A stretch of 64,000 nt of DNA from Pseudomonas paralactis (GCF_001439735.1 NZ_JYLN01000002.1:372001-436000); one strand, 5' to 3'; positions 42,558 to 52,546 are shown, counted from the stretch's first letter. Notes: a model not told the origin generated them from the letters alone. Translations and numbers: made by a program.

Positions 42558-44576
42558 ATGTCTCTGCCTTCCCTCTGGCGTTTGTCTCCCCTCGCCACTG
42601 CCTTGCTGATCGGCGCTCAAGCCCATGCCCTGGAACTGCCTCCCCAGGTTGTTACCGGCAACCCGCTGGGCAGCGCACAACTCGCCTCGCCCACCACCGT
42701 GCTGGAAGGCGATGACCTGACGCTGCAACAAAAAGGCAGCCTCGGTGAAACCCTGAACAAGCAGCCGGGCGTGTCATCTTCTTACTTCGGCCCGGGCGCC
42801 AGCCGCCCGATCATTCGCGGCCAGGATGGCGACCGCATTCGCATCCTGCGCAACGGCGTGGGCGCGCTGGATGCCTCGTCGCTGTCTTATGACCACGCGG
42901 TGCCGCTGGACCCGATCAATGTCGACCGCATTGAAATCGTGCGCGGCCCGGCGGCCTTGCTGTACGGCGGCAGCGCCATCGGCGGCGTGGTCAACACCTT
43001 CGACAACCGCATCCCCACCGAGGCCATCGAAGGCATCCACGGGGCGGGGGAACTGCGCTACGGCGGCGCCGACACCACCCGCAGCAGCGCCGGCAAGCTG
43101 GAGGCCGGCAACGGCACCTTCGCTTTGCACCTGGACGCCAATGCGCGGGAATTCAACGACCTGAAAATCCCCGGGTATGCCCGCAGCCGCCACGCGCCGG
43201 AGAGCGAAAACGGTCCCGGCAAAAATGGCCGCCTGGGTAACAGCAACGGGCGTCAGGACGGCGGCGCGGTGGGTGGCTCCTACACCTGGGATGATGGTTA
43301 CGCGGGCCTGTCCTACAGCAACTACGACAGCAATTACGGCTCCCCCGCCGAGCAGGATGTGCGCATCCGCATGAAGCAGGATCATTACGCCTTTGCTTCC
43401 GAGATCCGCAACCTGCAGGGCCCGTTTACCTCGGTGAAGATCGACGCGGGCTACACCGATTATCAGCACCGCGAAATCGAAGGCGGCGAAACCGGCACGA
43501 CCTTCAAGAACAAAGGCTATGAAGCCCGGGTGGAGGCGCGTCACCAGCCCATCGGCCCGTTCGATGGCGTGGTTGGCGCCCAAGTGACCCGCAATGAATT
43601 CTCGGCCCTGGGTGAAGAAGCCTTTGTACCGCAGACCGATACCAACGCTGGCGCCCTGTTTATCCTGGAAGAGATGCAAGCCACCGAACGCTTGAAACTC
43701 AGCCTCGGTGCGCGCCTGGAACACACCAACGTCGACCCGGACGGCAAGGGCAATGCGCGCTTTGCCAATGCGGATAAATCCAGCGACTTCACCGCAGGCA
43801 GCCTGTCGTCCGGTGCGGTTTATACGCTGACGCCTGTCTGGTCCGTGGCCGCGACGCTGGGCTACACCGAACGCGCCCCGACCTTTTATGAGCTGTATGC
43901 CAACGGCGCCCATGTCGCCACCGGCACCTATGAGTTGGGCGATGCCAACCTGAAAAAGGAAAAGGCCGTGTCCAGCGACCTGGCCCTGCGTTTTGACAAT
44001 GGCACCCACAAGGGCAGCTTTGGCGTGTTCTACAGCCGCTTCTCCAACTACATCGGTTTGCTCGGCACTGGCCGTACGTTGAACGACGAGGGTGAAGAAG
44101 ACGCGAGCGGTATTCCCGAGTACGGCTATTCCGGCGTGCGCGCACGTTTCGCCGGCTTCGAAGCCCAGGATCACTGGAAGCTCGGCGAAGGTGCCTACGG
44201 CAAGTTCGCGCTGGAACTGTCGGGCGATTACACCCGCGCCACCAACCTGGACACCGGAGAAGCCTTGCCGCGCATTGCGCCCCTGCGTTTGAACAGCGGC
44301 TTGCTGTGGGAACTGGATCGCTGGCAGGCGCGTATCGACGTGGAACATGCCGCAGGCCAAGGGCGCGTGCCGGATAACGAGAGCGGCACCGACGGCTACA
44401 CCACCCTCGGTGCCAGCGCGGGTTACCGTTTCAATGTGGGTGGCAGCCAGTGGCTGGCGTTCGTCAACGGTGAAAACCTGACCAACCAGACCGTGCGCTA
44501 TGCCAGCTCGATCCTGCGCGACATCGCCCCAGCGCCTGGACGCAGTGTGCAGTTCGGTATCCGCACCACCTTCTAA
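42558..44576 (+). CDS. TonB-dependent receptor, ZnuD-like
   Basis: This 672-residue outer-membrane receptor has a signal peptide (to AHA), a TonB-box-like PQVVTG, a plug domain with RGQDGDRIRILRNGVG and VRGPAALLYGGSAIGGVVN, and a 22-strand-type barrel ending in IRTTF. The plug and the loop GYARSRHAPESENG resemble ZnuD-type zinc receptors, although the loops are not strongly His-rich. A Zur-type box upstream supports zinc uptake under zinc limitation. Haem or another zinc-complex ligand cannot be excluded. Confidence 0.88.
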   Translation: MSLPSLWRLSPLATALLIGAQAHALELPPQVVTGNPLGSAQLASPTTVLEGDDLTLQQKGSLGETLNKQPGVSSSYFGPGASRPIIRGQDGDRIRILRNGVGALDASSLSYDHAVPLDPINVDRIEIVRGPAALLYGGSAIGGVVNTFDNRIPTEAIEGIHGAGELRYGGADTTRSSAGKLEAGNGTFALHLDANAREFNDLKIPGYARSRHAPESENGPGKNGRLGNSNGRQDGGAVGGSYTWDDGYAGLSYSNYDSNYGSPAEQDVRIRMKQDHYAFASEIRNLQGPFTSVKIDAGYTDYQHREIEGGETGTTFKNKGYEARVEARHQPIGPFDGVVGAQVTRNEFSALGEEAFVPQTDTNAGALFILEEMQATERLKLSLGARLEHTNVDPDGKGNARFANADKSSDFTAGSLSSGAVYTLTPVWSVAATLGYTERAPTFYELYANGAHVATGTYELGDANLKKEKAVSSDLALRFDNGTHKGSFGVFYSRFSNYIGLLGTGRTLNDEGEEDASGIPEYGYSGVRARFAGFEAQDHWKLGEGAYGKFALELSGDYTRATNLDTGEALPRIAPLRLNSGLLWELDRWQARIDVEHAAGQGRVPDNESGTDGYTTLGASAGYRFNVGGSQWLAFVNGENLTNQTVRYASSILRDIAPAPGRSVQFGIRTTF

Positions 44577-44594
44577 TCATCACCGCAAATCCTA

Positions 44595-44684
44595 TATGGG
44601 AGCGGGCTTGCCCGCGAAAGCGCTGGGTCAGTCAACATCACTGTTTGCTGGACCGACGTCTTCGCAGGCAAGCCAGCTCCCACA
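44595..44684. repeat. Inverted REP pair
   Basis: REP cores at about 44595-44620 (GGGAGCGGGCTTGCCCGCGA) and 44661-44684 in inverse orientation follow the receptor stop codon and can form a terminator-like hairpin. Confidence 0.82.
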
Positions 44685-44931
44685 TTTGATCGTCGTCGCG
44701 TTGAGCATTGCGTTCGCGTGACTGATCGGTATTGCAGCGACTATCTGTCACTGTTACCAAAACTGAAATGATGCATCTTGCGATTCACCCTTTCTCAAAA
44801 CGCCCCGCCGCATTATCCTTCGCAACAATCTGAAACGCTTCACCTCCCGGTCGACCCCATTTGCCGAATCTCTTCTTGCACAAAGACAGCGCTGTCTTGA
44901 ATCGACCTGCGCCAGGGGATTGATTGCCCGC

Positions 44932-44956
44932 CTGTGGATAACCCGGTTATCCACAG
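44932..44956. promoter_or_regulatory. Inverted pair of perfect DnaA-box sequences before gcd
   Basis: A 12-1-12 perfect inverted repeat contains the 9-mer TTATCCACA twice, as TGTGGATAA at 44933-44941 and TTATCCACA at 44947-44955. Both match the strong DnaA-box consensus. The site lies about 100 bases upstream of the glucose dehydrogenase gene, in a 480-base interval with no gene. Confidence 0.6.
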
Positions 44957-45057
44957 AAAAAACCAAAAATAACGATGAACCAAGCCCGAGCCGAATCGTC
45001 ATCTACAGTGAGTGAAGCACGGGGTTACATAATTCCAACGTAACGGAGAAACACACT

Positions 45058-47475
45058 ATGAGCACTGATGGTGCCTCAAGCCCAAGCCGCCTGTTGCCCA
45101 GGCTGCTGGGGGTCTTGCTGCTGATCATGGGGCTGGCCTTGCTGGCCGGTGGCGTCAAGCTGAGTATGCTCGGCGGGTCGCTGTACTACCTGCTGGCCGG
45201 TATCGGCATTGCCCTGACCGGCGTATTGCTGCTGGCCACCCGCCGCGCCGCGCTGGGCCTGTATGCACTGGTGTTGTTCGCCAGCACCGTGTGGGCCTTG
45301 TGGGAAGTGGGCCTGGACTGGTGGCAACTGGTGCCGCGCCTGGCCCTGCTGTTCGCCCTGGGCATCGTCATGCTGCTGCCGTGGTTTCGTCGGCCATTGC
45401 TGCGTGGCCAAGCCGCGCCGCTGGGTACCGGCGCACTGAGCGTGGCCGTGGTGCTGGCGGGCGCGACCGCCCTGGCCAGCCAGTTCACCAACCCAGGTGA
45501 AATGGTCAAGACCGGCCAACTGGACCGCGACGCGGTACCGGGTATGGCCAGCGCTGCGCCAACCCAGGCCGATGGCGACTGGAACTCCTATGGCCGCTCG
45601 GCCTTTGGTGACCGTTATTCGCCGCTGGCACAGATCACCCCGGAAAACGCCCACAAGCTGGTGCCGGCGTGGACCTATCGTACTGGCGACATCCCAGGGC
45701 CTAACGACCCGGGTGAAACCACTGCGGAAAACACCCCGCTGAAAGTCAACGGCATGCTCTACGTGTGCACGCCGCACAGCCAGGTGATCGCACTGGACCC
45801 GGACACCGGCAAGGAAATCTGGCGTTTCGATCCGAAGATCAGCAGCCAGGGCGCCGAGAACTTCAAGGGTTGGGCGCACATGACCTGCCGTGGCGTGTCG
45901 TACCACGATGACGCTGCCTACGCTTCCGAGCAGAGCCCGACCGGCAGCGCCAGCCCGGCTGCCGCACCGACTGCCTGCCCGAAACGCATTTTCGTGCCGA
46001 CCGCCGATACCCGTCTGATCGCCCTGAACGCCGACACCGGCAAGATGTGCGAAGACTTCGGTGACAAAGGCCAGGTGGACCTGCGCGCCAACATCGGCAG
46101 CTTCGCCCCAGGCGGTTACTACTCCACTTCACCACCGGCCGTGACCAGGAACCTGGTGGTGATCGGCGGTCACGTGACTGACAACGTTTCCATCGACGAG
46201 CCGAGCGGCGTGATCCGCGCGTTCGACGTGCACACCGGCAAGCTGGTGTGGAACTGGGACAGCGGCAACCCGGACGACACCACCCCGTTGGCCGAGGGCA
46301 AGACCTACACCCGCAACTCGCCGAACATGTGGTCCATGTTCGCCGTGGATGAAAAACTCGGCATGTTGTACCTGCCGATGGGCAACCAGATGCCCGACCA
46401 GTACGGCGGCGACCGTACCGGTGACTCCGAGAAATATGCAGCGGGCCTGACCGCTCTGGACATCGACACCGGCCATGTGAAGTGGACCTTCCAGTTCACC
46501 CACCACGACCTGTGGGACATGGACGTGGGCGGCCAGCCTTCGCTGATCGACATCAAAACCGCTGACGGCGTCAAGCAAGCGGTGATGGCATCGACCAAGC
46601 AAGGCAGCATCTACGTGCTGGATCGCAGCAACGGTCAGCCAGTGGTTCCGATCAACGAAATCCCTGTACCGCAAGGCGCAGTGGCTGGCGATCGCACCTC
46701 CCCGACCCAACCCAAGTCCGACCTGAACTTCATGCCGCCGCCCCTCAAGGAGCGTGACATGTGGGGCGTGACGCCGTTCGACCAACTGATCTGCCGGATC
46801 GACTTCAAGTCAATGCGCTACGACGGCCCGTTCACCCCGCCGTCGCTGCAAGGCTCGATCGTGTACCCAGGCAACTTCGGCGTGTTCGATTGGGGCGGCA
46901 TCTCGGTTGACCCGGTGCGCCAGATCGCGTTCGTAAACCCAAGCTACATGGCGTTCAAGTCGAAACTGATCCCGGCTGCCGACATCGCCAAGCAAGGCCC
47001 ACGCGTCAGCGAAACCGAAGGCGTGCAGCCGAACAAAGGCGCGCCGTACGGTGTGATCCTTGAAGCACTGCTGTCGCCGATGGGCCTGCCGTGCCAGGCG
47101 CCAGCGTGGGGCTACGTGGCAGCGGTCGACCTGACCAACCACCAGACCATCTGGATGCACAAGAACGGCACCGTGCGTGACAGCTCGCCGGTTCCGATCC
47201 CGCTGACCATGGGCGTGCCTAGCCTGGGCGGTACGTTCACCACCGCCGGTGGCGTCGCGTTCCTCAGCGGCACCCTGGACCAGTACCTGCGTGCCTATGA
47301 CGTGAAAAACGGCAAGCAACTGTGGGAAGGCCGCCTGCCAGCAGGCGCGCAAACCACCCCGATGACCTACACCGGCAAGGACGGCAAGCAATACGTGCTG
47401 GTCATGGCCGGCGGTCACGGCTCCCTGGGTACCAAACAGGGTGACTATGTGATGGCGTTCAAACTGCCGGATTAA
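45058..47475 (+). CDS. gcd: Membrane PQQ-dependent glucose dehydrogenase
   Basis: This 805-residue protein has five N-terminal membrane helices (to about residue 140) and a C-terminal eight-bladed quinoprotein propeller beginning DGDWNSYGRSAFGDRYSPL, with repeats such as ALDPDTGKEIWRFDP and a WTFQFTHHDLWDMDV stretch. This is the architecture of Gcd, which oxidises periplasmic glucose to gluconolactone and feeds electrons to ubiquinone. The gluconic acid made can dissolve mineral phosphate. It is monocistronic, with a strong terminator after it and an unusual DnaA-box palindrome upstream. Confidence 0.95.
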   Translation: MSTDGASSPSRLLPRLLGVLLLIMGLALLAGGVKLSMLGGSLYYLLAGIGIALTGVLLLATRRAALGLYALVLFASTVWALWEVGLDWWQLVPRLALLFALGIVMLLPWFRRPLLRGQAAPLGTGALSVAVVLAGATALASQFTNPGEMVKTGQLDRDAVPGMASAAPTQADGDWNSYGRSAFGDRYSPLAQITPENAHKLVPAWTYRTGDIPGPNDPGETTAENTPLKVNGMLYVCTPHSQVIALDPDTGKEIWRFDPKISSQGAENFKGWAHMTCRGVSYHDDAAYASEQSPTGSASPAAAPTACPKRIFVPTADTRLIALNADTGKMCEDFGDKGQVDLRANIGSFAPGGYYSTSPPAVTRNLVVIGGHVTDNVSIDEPSGVIRAFDVHTGKLVWNWDSGNPDDTTPLAEGKTYTRNSPNMWSMFAVDEKLGMLYLPMGNQMPDQYGGDRTGDSEKYAAGLTALDIDTGHVKWTFQFTHHDLWDMDVGGQPSLIDIKTADGVKQAVMASTKQGSIYVLDRSNGQPVVPINEIPVPQGAVAGDRTSPTQPKSDLNFMPPPLKERDMWGVTPFDQLICRIDFKSMRYDGPFTPPSLQGSIVYPGNFGVFDWGGISVDPVRQIAFVNPSYMAFKSKLIPAADIAKQGPRVSETEGVQPNKGAPYGVILEALLSPMGLPCQAPAWGYVAAVDLTNHQTIWMHKNGTVRDSSPVPIPLTMGVPSLGGTFTTAGGVAFLSGTLDQYLRAYDVKNGKQLWEGRLPAGAQTTPMTYTGKDGKQYVLVMAGGHGSLGTKQGDYVMAFKLPD

Positions 47476-47494
47476 GCAGCACCGGCGGTAAAAC

Positions 47495-47528
47495 AAAGGC
47501 GGCTACCTGATGGTAGCCGCCTTTTTTT
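47495..47528 (+). terminator. Rho-independent terminator after gcd
   Basis: A 13-base perfect stem (AAAGGCGGCTACC, 47495-47507) with loop TGAT pairs with 47512-47524 and is followed by a run of T. It is the clearest terminator in the window. Confidence 0.95.
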
Positions 47529-47652
47529 CGTCCCTGAAAACCGCCACGCCAGGAAAAATCCCGCTTGCACCCTGCCCGTTGAAACTAATTTAGTGCGCAC
47601 CCCCTGCGTAATACCTGGGTGCACGGATGACATTCAAATGGAGCTTTTCACT

Positions 47653-48498
47653 ATGACGGACCATAGCGCTGTAAAACCAACCCCCTGTATTTCGGCGAAA
47701 ATCCTGGAGCTCGAACAACTCGACAGTCCAGGTTTAAGCAAATTGATCAGCGGGCAAGTGCTTGCCATTCGAGTACCCGACTTCGCCAACGAAAAAACCA
47801 GCGCACGGCTGATTCACAGCATCAGCGAAACCGCCACGCTGGAACAATACAGCCACGAAACCTACGAGGGCGGGCACGTCGTACAGCATTTCTATGGCGT
47901 GCATCGCTGGGGCACGCCGTTCAATTCCACCTACGGCAAGGCCGCGGGCAGTGAAGCCCAACGCAAGTATTACGCTGACGCCGCGCATATGCGCAGCCTG
48001 ATCGACCGCATTTGCGCCCCGCAACAACCGCCGATTCAAGCCTTGATGCAGCAGCTCCAGGCGATTTGGCCGCAAGGCGCGGTCGCCGCCGCCTTCCAGG
48101 GCCAGCCGATGTTTTGCGGGATTATCCGCGCCATGTTCCCCGAGACCGCGCACCTCTCGGAAACCGTTCCCCACGTGGATTGCCTGCCCCGCTCGGTCGC
48201 CGAACTGGAGCAGCAATTGAGCGCCAATATCTACCTGCAAACGCCGCCTTCGGGAGGCGAATTGATCATCTGGGACACCCCAGCGTTTGCCTACGATGAG
48301 GTCAAACGTTTCGAGGGTGCCCAATTGCCCGAACAGCGCTTGCAAACGCCGTTGCGTATCCGGCCGCGCAAAAACGAACTGGTGATCATCAACACACGCC
48401 GCCCCCACGCCATTTGCGGATTCGATTCGGGCACACGCATCAGCATGCAGTCGTTTATCGGCTATATCCCGGGCGAACCGTTTTACTTCTGGTGCTGA
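47653..48498 (+). CDS. 2OG-Fe(II) dioxygenase-like protein
   Basis: This 281-residue protein keeps the iron triad and 2-oxoglutarate arginine of the cupin-fold oxygenases: H174 and D176 in PHVDCLP, H252 in RRPHAICGF and R262 in GTRISM. The ATG at 47653 is chosen because GGAG lies nine bases upstream; in-frame codons further upstream lack a site. It is followed 34 bases later by an aromatic-amino-acid-type decarboxylase, so the two may act in sequence, for example hydroxylating an amino acid or tailoring an amine. Substrate is unknown. Confidence 0.82.
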   Translation: MTDHSAVKPTPCISAKILELEQLDSPGLSKLISGQVLAIRVPDFANEKTSARLIHSISETATLEQYSHETYEGGHVVQHFYGVHRWGTPFNSTYGKAAGSEAQRKYYADAAHMRSLIDRICAPQQPPIQALMQQLQAIWPQGAVAAAFQGQPMFCGIIRAMFPETAHLSETVPHVDCLPRSVAELEQQLSANIYLQTPPSGGELIIWDTPAFAYDEVKRFEGAQLPEQRLQTPLRIRPRKNELVIINTRRPHAICGFDSGTRISMQSFIGYIPGEPFYFWC

Positions 48499-48532
48499 TA
48501 CTTTTCTCGCGCTTGCCAATGGACACTTCTAT

Positions 48533-49957
48533 ATGACCCCCGAAGAATTCCGCCGCCATGGCTACGCCATGATCGACCTGATCGCCGACTATCGCCAAAA
48601 CATCGAGCAACGCGGTGTGCAGCCCACCACCCTGCCGGGCGAGATCAAAGCCGCCCTGCCGGTGAACCCGCCTGACAGCGCCGAACCGTTCGAACAGATC
48701 ATGGGCGACGTCGAAAAGCTGATCATGCCCGGGCTGCTGCATTGGCAGCATCCGAGTTTTTTTGGCTTCTTCCCTTCCAATGTGGAGCTGTCGTCGGTGC
48801 TGGGCGATTGCCTGAGCACCGGCCTGGGTGTGGTGGGCTTGTCCTGGCAATCCAGCCCGGCCCTCACCGAAATCGAAGAAGTGACCACCGACTGGCTGCG
48901 CGACATGCTGGGCCTGAGCAGCGCATGGAGCGGCGTGATCCAGGACTCCGCGTCCACCTCCACCCTGGTGGCGCTCATCAGCGCCAGGGAGCGCAGCTCC
49001 GATTACGCGCTGATGCATGACGGCCTGCAAAACAGCGGCGCGCCTCTGATCGTGTACACCTCAGCTCACGCCCATAGCTCGGTCAACAAGGCGGCGATCC
49101 TCGCAGGGTTCGGCCAGAACCATATCCGCACCATCGCCACCGACCCACACAATGCAATGTCGCCCCAGGCGTTGGCGCACGCCATCGAACAGGACCTGGC
49201 TGTCGGCAACACACCCTGCGTGGTGATTGCCACCACCGGAACCACGGCCGCCATGGCGATCGACCCTCTGGATGCGATTGGCGATGTGACCCAACGCCAC
49301 GGCGTGTGGCTGCACGTGGACTCGGCCATGGCCGGCGCCGCGATGATCCTGCCGGAATGCCGGGCACTGTGGCAGGGCATCGAAAAAGCCGACTCCCTGG
49401 TACTCAACCCACACAAATGGCTGGGCGCAGCCTTCGATTGCTCGGTGTACTTTGTGCGCGACTGCGAACATCTGATTCGCATCATGACCACCAACCCGAG
49501 CTACCTGCAGTCCAGCGCAGACGGCCAAGTGCGAAACTACCGTGACTGGCGGATCTCCCTGGGCAGCCGTTTTCGCGCCTTGAAGTTGTGGTTTCTGATA
49601 CGCGAGCAAGGCGTCAGCGGCCTGCAAACGCGGCTGCGGCGAGATCTGGCCAATGCGCGCTGGCTGGCAGAGCAGATCGAAGCCACTGAGCACTGGGTAT
49701 GGGTGGCTACGCCCGCCCTGCAAACCTTGTGCATCCGTCATGAGCCGCCGGGGTTGGAAGGCCAGGCGCTGGATACTCACACCCGAGCCTGGGCAGAAAA
49801 ACTCAACCAGTCAGGCGATGCCTACGTCACCCCCGCCCTCCTCGATGAGCGCTGGATGGTGCGGGTGTCTATCGGTGCACTGGGCACCGAACGCCAGCAT
49901 GTCGAACGGTTGTGGGCGCGATTGCAAACCTTGGTCGCTGAAACGCTGCCAAAGTAG
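48533..49957 (+). CDS. Aromatic L-amino-acid (DOPA-type) decarboxylase
   Basis: This 474-residue group II PLP decarboxylase has LHWQHPSFFGFFPSN near residue 70, the pyridine-stacking YTSAHAHSSVNKAA, the PLP-contacting HVDSAMAGAA and the Schiff-base K295 in LNPHKWLGAAFDC. It closely follows aromatic-amino-acid decarboxylases; a related P. putida enzyme prefers L-DOPA. It would produce an arylalkylamine such as dopamine, tyramine or tryptamine. The 2OG oxygenase gene is directly upstream. The downstream gene is convergent with a 16-base gap. Confidence 0.9.
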   Translation: MTPEEFRRHGYAMIDLIADYRQNIEQRGVQPTTLPGEIKAALPVNPPDSAEPFEQIMGDVEKLIMPGLLHWQHPSFFGFFPSNVELSSVLGDCLSTGLGVVGLSWQSSPALTEIEEVTTDWLRDMLGLSSAWSGVIQDSASTSTLVALISARERSSDYALMHDGLQNSGAPLIVYTSAHAHSSVNKAAILAGFGQNHIRTIATDPHNAMSPQALAHAIEQDLAVGNTPCVVIATTGTTAAMAIDPLDAIGDVTQRHGVWLHVDSAMAGAAMILPECRALWQGIEKADSLVLNPHKWLGAAFDCSVYFVRDCEHLIRIMTTNPSYLQSSADGQVRNYRDWRISLGSRFRALKLWFLIREQGVSGLQTRLRRDLANARWLAEQIEATEHWVWVATPALQTLCIRHEPPGLEGQALDTHTRAWAEKLNQSGDAYVTPALLDERWMVRVSIGALGTERQHVERLWARLQTLVAETLPK

Positions 49958-49973
49958 CCCACAGTTAAACTGT

Positions 49974-52370
49974 CTAGGTTGGCACACGCGCACGCCGCAT
50001 CCAGCGCTCGAACGCCATGGCATTGAGTGGCCGGCTGATCAGGTAGCCCTGGGCCGTGTCGCACTGCCAGCGCTTGAGCAGGGTGAGGCTGTGCTCGAAC
50101 TCCACACCCTCGGCCACAACCTTGAGGCCCAGGTTGTGGCTCATCTCGATGGTGGAACGCACGATCACGCCGTCGCCGCTGGTGCTGTCGAGGTTGCGCA
50201 TAAACGACTGGTCGATCTTCAGCTCCTGCACCGGCAGGCGCTGCAACTGCGCCAGCGATGAATAACCGGTACCGAAGTCATCCACCGACAGGCTGATGCC
50301 GCAGCCACGCAGTTGTTCCAGCACGCTGAGGGCTTGTTGCGGGTTGTGCATGATCGCGCTTTCGGTGATTTCGAAAATCAGGTGCTCGGCGCTCACGTCG
50401 TATCGGATCAATAGCGCAGTGACGCGAATGGCCAGGTCGTCATCGGCCAGGTCGTTCACCGAGATATTCACCGACAGTTGAATCACCAGGCCACGCAGCG
50501 CCCATTCGGCAATCTGGCGGATGGCCTCTTCAATCACCCATAAGGTCAGGGGCCCCATGCTGCCGGTGCGTTCGGCCAGGGGAATGAACTCGGTGGGCGA
50601 CACTTGCCCAAGGGTCGGGTGTTGCCAACGCAGCAAGGCTTCGGCCTGGCCCACATGGCCGTGCTTGAGGTCGAGCTTGGGCTGATAGCACAGGAACAAC
50701 TCGCCTTCGATCACCGCCCGGCGCAGATCGCGAATCAGGGTAATCTGGCGTTGGTAAGCCAGGTCACGATCAGGCTGGTAGATCTGCAAATGCCCCGGCA
50801 TGGTGGCCGCGTCATGCCGAGCGATGGCGGCGCGATTGATCAGTTCCTCGACCTGCTGGCCGTCTGCGGGGTACGCGGCAATGCCGATGCTCACTTCATG
50901 GCGCACTTCATCGTTGCCGATGCGCTGGGGTTGGGTCAGCAGCGCGTACACGCCGTCGGCACGGGCGACGGCGGAGTCGATTTCAGTGTTTTCCAGCAAC
51001 AGCAGAAACTCACTGCCGGCAATGCGCGCGGCGGTGTCGCTGGCCAGCAGGCTCATGGACAGGCAGCGGCTGGCTTCGCAGAGCATTTCTTCCACACCCT
51101 GGGGGCCGAAGCCTTCGTTGATGACCCGATAGTTTTCAATCCCCAGGTACAGCAACACCACCGGCCGCCGCGCACTGATCGCACTGCCCAGCCGCTCCAT
51201 GGCCAGGGCGCGATTGGGCAGGCCGGTGAGCGCATCATGCAAGGCGTTATGGGCCAACTGTCGTTCGCGCACGGCGATGCCGCTTTGCATGGCATTGAAA
51301 GCGCGGGCCAACAGGCCGAACTCATCGTGGCCGCGCACCCGCACCGGCGTGTGGTAGTCACCGGCGCCGATCCGCTCGGCGGCCTGCACCAAAGCATTGA
51401 GCGGGCGTGATACCCGCCGCGCTAAAAATAACGCAGCCACCAGCGAGACCAACAACACCGCCACGGCAATCAACATAAATTGCCGGTCCAGCGGTGCGAA
51501 GGATTCCAGGGCGTGGTCCAGCGGGCTTTGCAGCAGCACACGCACTTCATCGCCTTCACCGCTATTGGCCAGGGGCAACACCTGGCTGAGCACGCGCTGG
51601 CCGTGGAACAGCTGGACCCGCGCCTGCGGATCGATCGACGTGCCCAGCAACAGGTCGATGACGCTCGGGCGCAAACTGCCAGGCTGGGTGGTGAAGAGCT
51701 GCCCAACATGGCCGCCGTGTACGCTGAGGAACGACACCTCAAGGTTGCTCATGGAACGCAGCTCATGGGCAAATTGCGTATCCATGGGAAAGCCCATGAT
51801 CACCCGGGCGATGGGCGCGGGTTCAAGGACTTCCTTCTGCACCAGCAAATAGGGGCGCCCGGCCATGGCGACGATCAACATTTGCTGGCCGCTGCGGCGC
51901 GCGCTGCGCAATGCACCGGCATAGGGGAACGCCTCCCCTCGCTTCATCGCCAGCAAGGTACTGACCATGATCTTGTCATCCAGGCCCAACACAAACACTT
52001 CGCTGGAACTGACCCCCGTACCATGGCGCCCCAGAGCCTCCAGGATCGGCACCGTCGCACCACCGGCCACCGCCTGCTTGAACGGGCCATCGATGGTGAG
52101 CCAATCCAGGCCGTATTGCAGGCGGCGGCCGCGCAGGTCCAACAAGCGCTCGAACACCTGCCGCCCGGTATCCAACTGCACCTGGGCCTGGTTCTCCACG
52201 GCGCGGGTAGTGGCGGCCTTGACGGCAAAATAGGTAGCCGCCACGACCACCAGCAACAACAGCGCGAGCACCCCGGCAATCCGGGTTTGAAAGGTGTGGC
52301 GCCACTGCAATGCGGTAACTGCCGGCCGCGCTCGGCGTTCTGTGCGGTGCCTTCCTTGTGTCATACGCAT
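49974..52370 (-). CDS. Membrane EAL phosphodiesterase with degenerate GGDEF
   Basis: This 798-residue protein has an N-terminal helix, a large periplasmic sensor domain (about 50-290), a second helix, a HAMP region (about 310-365), a GGDEF domain whose signature reads AGSEF near residue 450, and a C-terminal EAL domain. The EAL domain is intact: EALLRW near 577, NISVNDL, ITESAIM, DDFGTGYSS, KIDQSF and VVAEGVE. It should hydrolyse cyclic-di-GMP, with the GGDEF domain probably regulatory. The start is ATG at 52370 or 52364; a TTG at 52397 is less likely. It is convergent with the decarboxylase gene and divergent from the propeller protein. Confidence 0.9.
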   Translation of the reverse strand: MRMTQGRHRTERRARPAVTALQWRHTFQTRIAGVLALLLLVVVAATYFAVKAATTRAVENQAQVQLDTGRQVFERLLDLRGRRLQYGLDWLTIDGPFKQAVAGGATVPILEALGRHGTGVSSSEVFVLGLDDKIMVSTLLAMKRGEAFPYAGALRSARRSGQQMLIVAMAGRPYLLVQKEVLEPAPIARVIMGFPMDTQFAHELRSMSNLEVSFLSVHGGHVGQLFTTQPGSLRPSVIDLLLGTSIDPQARVQLFHGQRVLSQVLPLANSGEGDEVRVLLQSPLDHALESFAPLDRQFMLIAVAVLLVSLVAALFLARRVSRPLNALVQAAERIGAGDYHTPVRVRGHDEFGLLARAFNAMQSGIAVRERQLAHNALHDALTGLPNRALAMERLGSAISARRPVVLLYLGIENYRVINEGFGPQGVEEMLCEASRCLSMSLLASDTAARIAGSEFLLLLENTEIDSAVARADGVYALLTQPQRIGNDEVRHEVSIGIAAYPADGQQVEELINRAAIARHDAATMPGHLQIYQPDRDLAYQRQITLIRDLRRAVIEGELFLCYQPKLDLKHGHVGQAEALLRWQHPTLGQVSPTEFIPLAERTGSMGPLTLWVIEEAIRQIAEWALRGLVIQLSVNISVNDLADDDLAIRVTALLIRYDVSAEHLIFEITESAIMHNPQQALSVLEQLRGCGISLSVDDFGTGYSSLAQLQRLPVQELKIDQSFMRNLDSTSGDGVIVRSTIEMSHNLGLKVVAEGVEFEHSLTLLKRWQCDTAQGYLISRPLNAMAFERWMRRARVPT

Positions 52371-52546
52371 CCCAGTCGGCTGGCGTCCAAGCGTCAAAAA
52401 AACGTCTTATCGTATCGAGATTTTTATGTAAGCAGATTAGCTGGGACCACCAGGAAGTAAACCTAGTAAACACTGGAGTTTTCAAGTCATTTTTTTGACC
52501 TTGACGCGGTATGGCTGACATGAGACCGGCCATACCGTCTGTCGGC

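Noticed and set aside
44754..45002. 82-codon frame between the ZnuD-like receptor and gcd
   Set aside because: It is Arg-rich, lacks a ribosome-binding site and covers the DnaA-box palindrome; it looks like chance.
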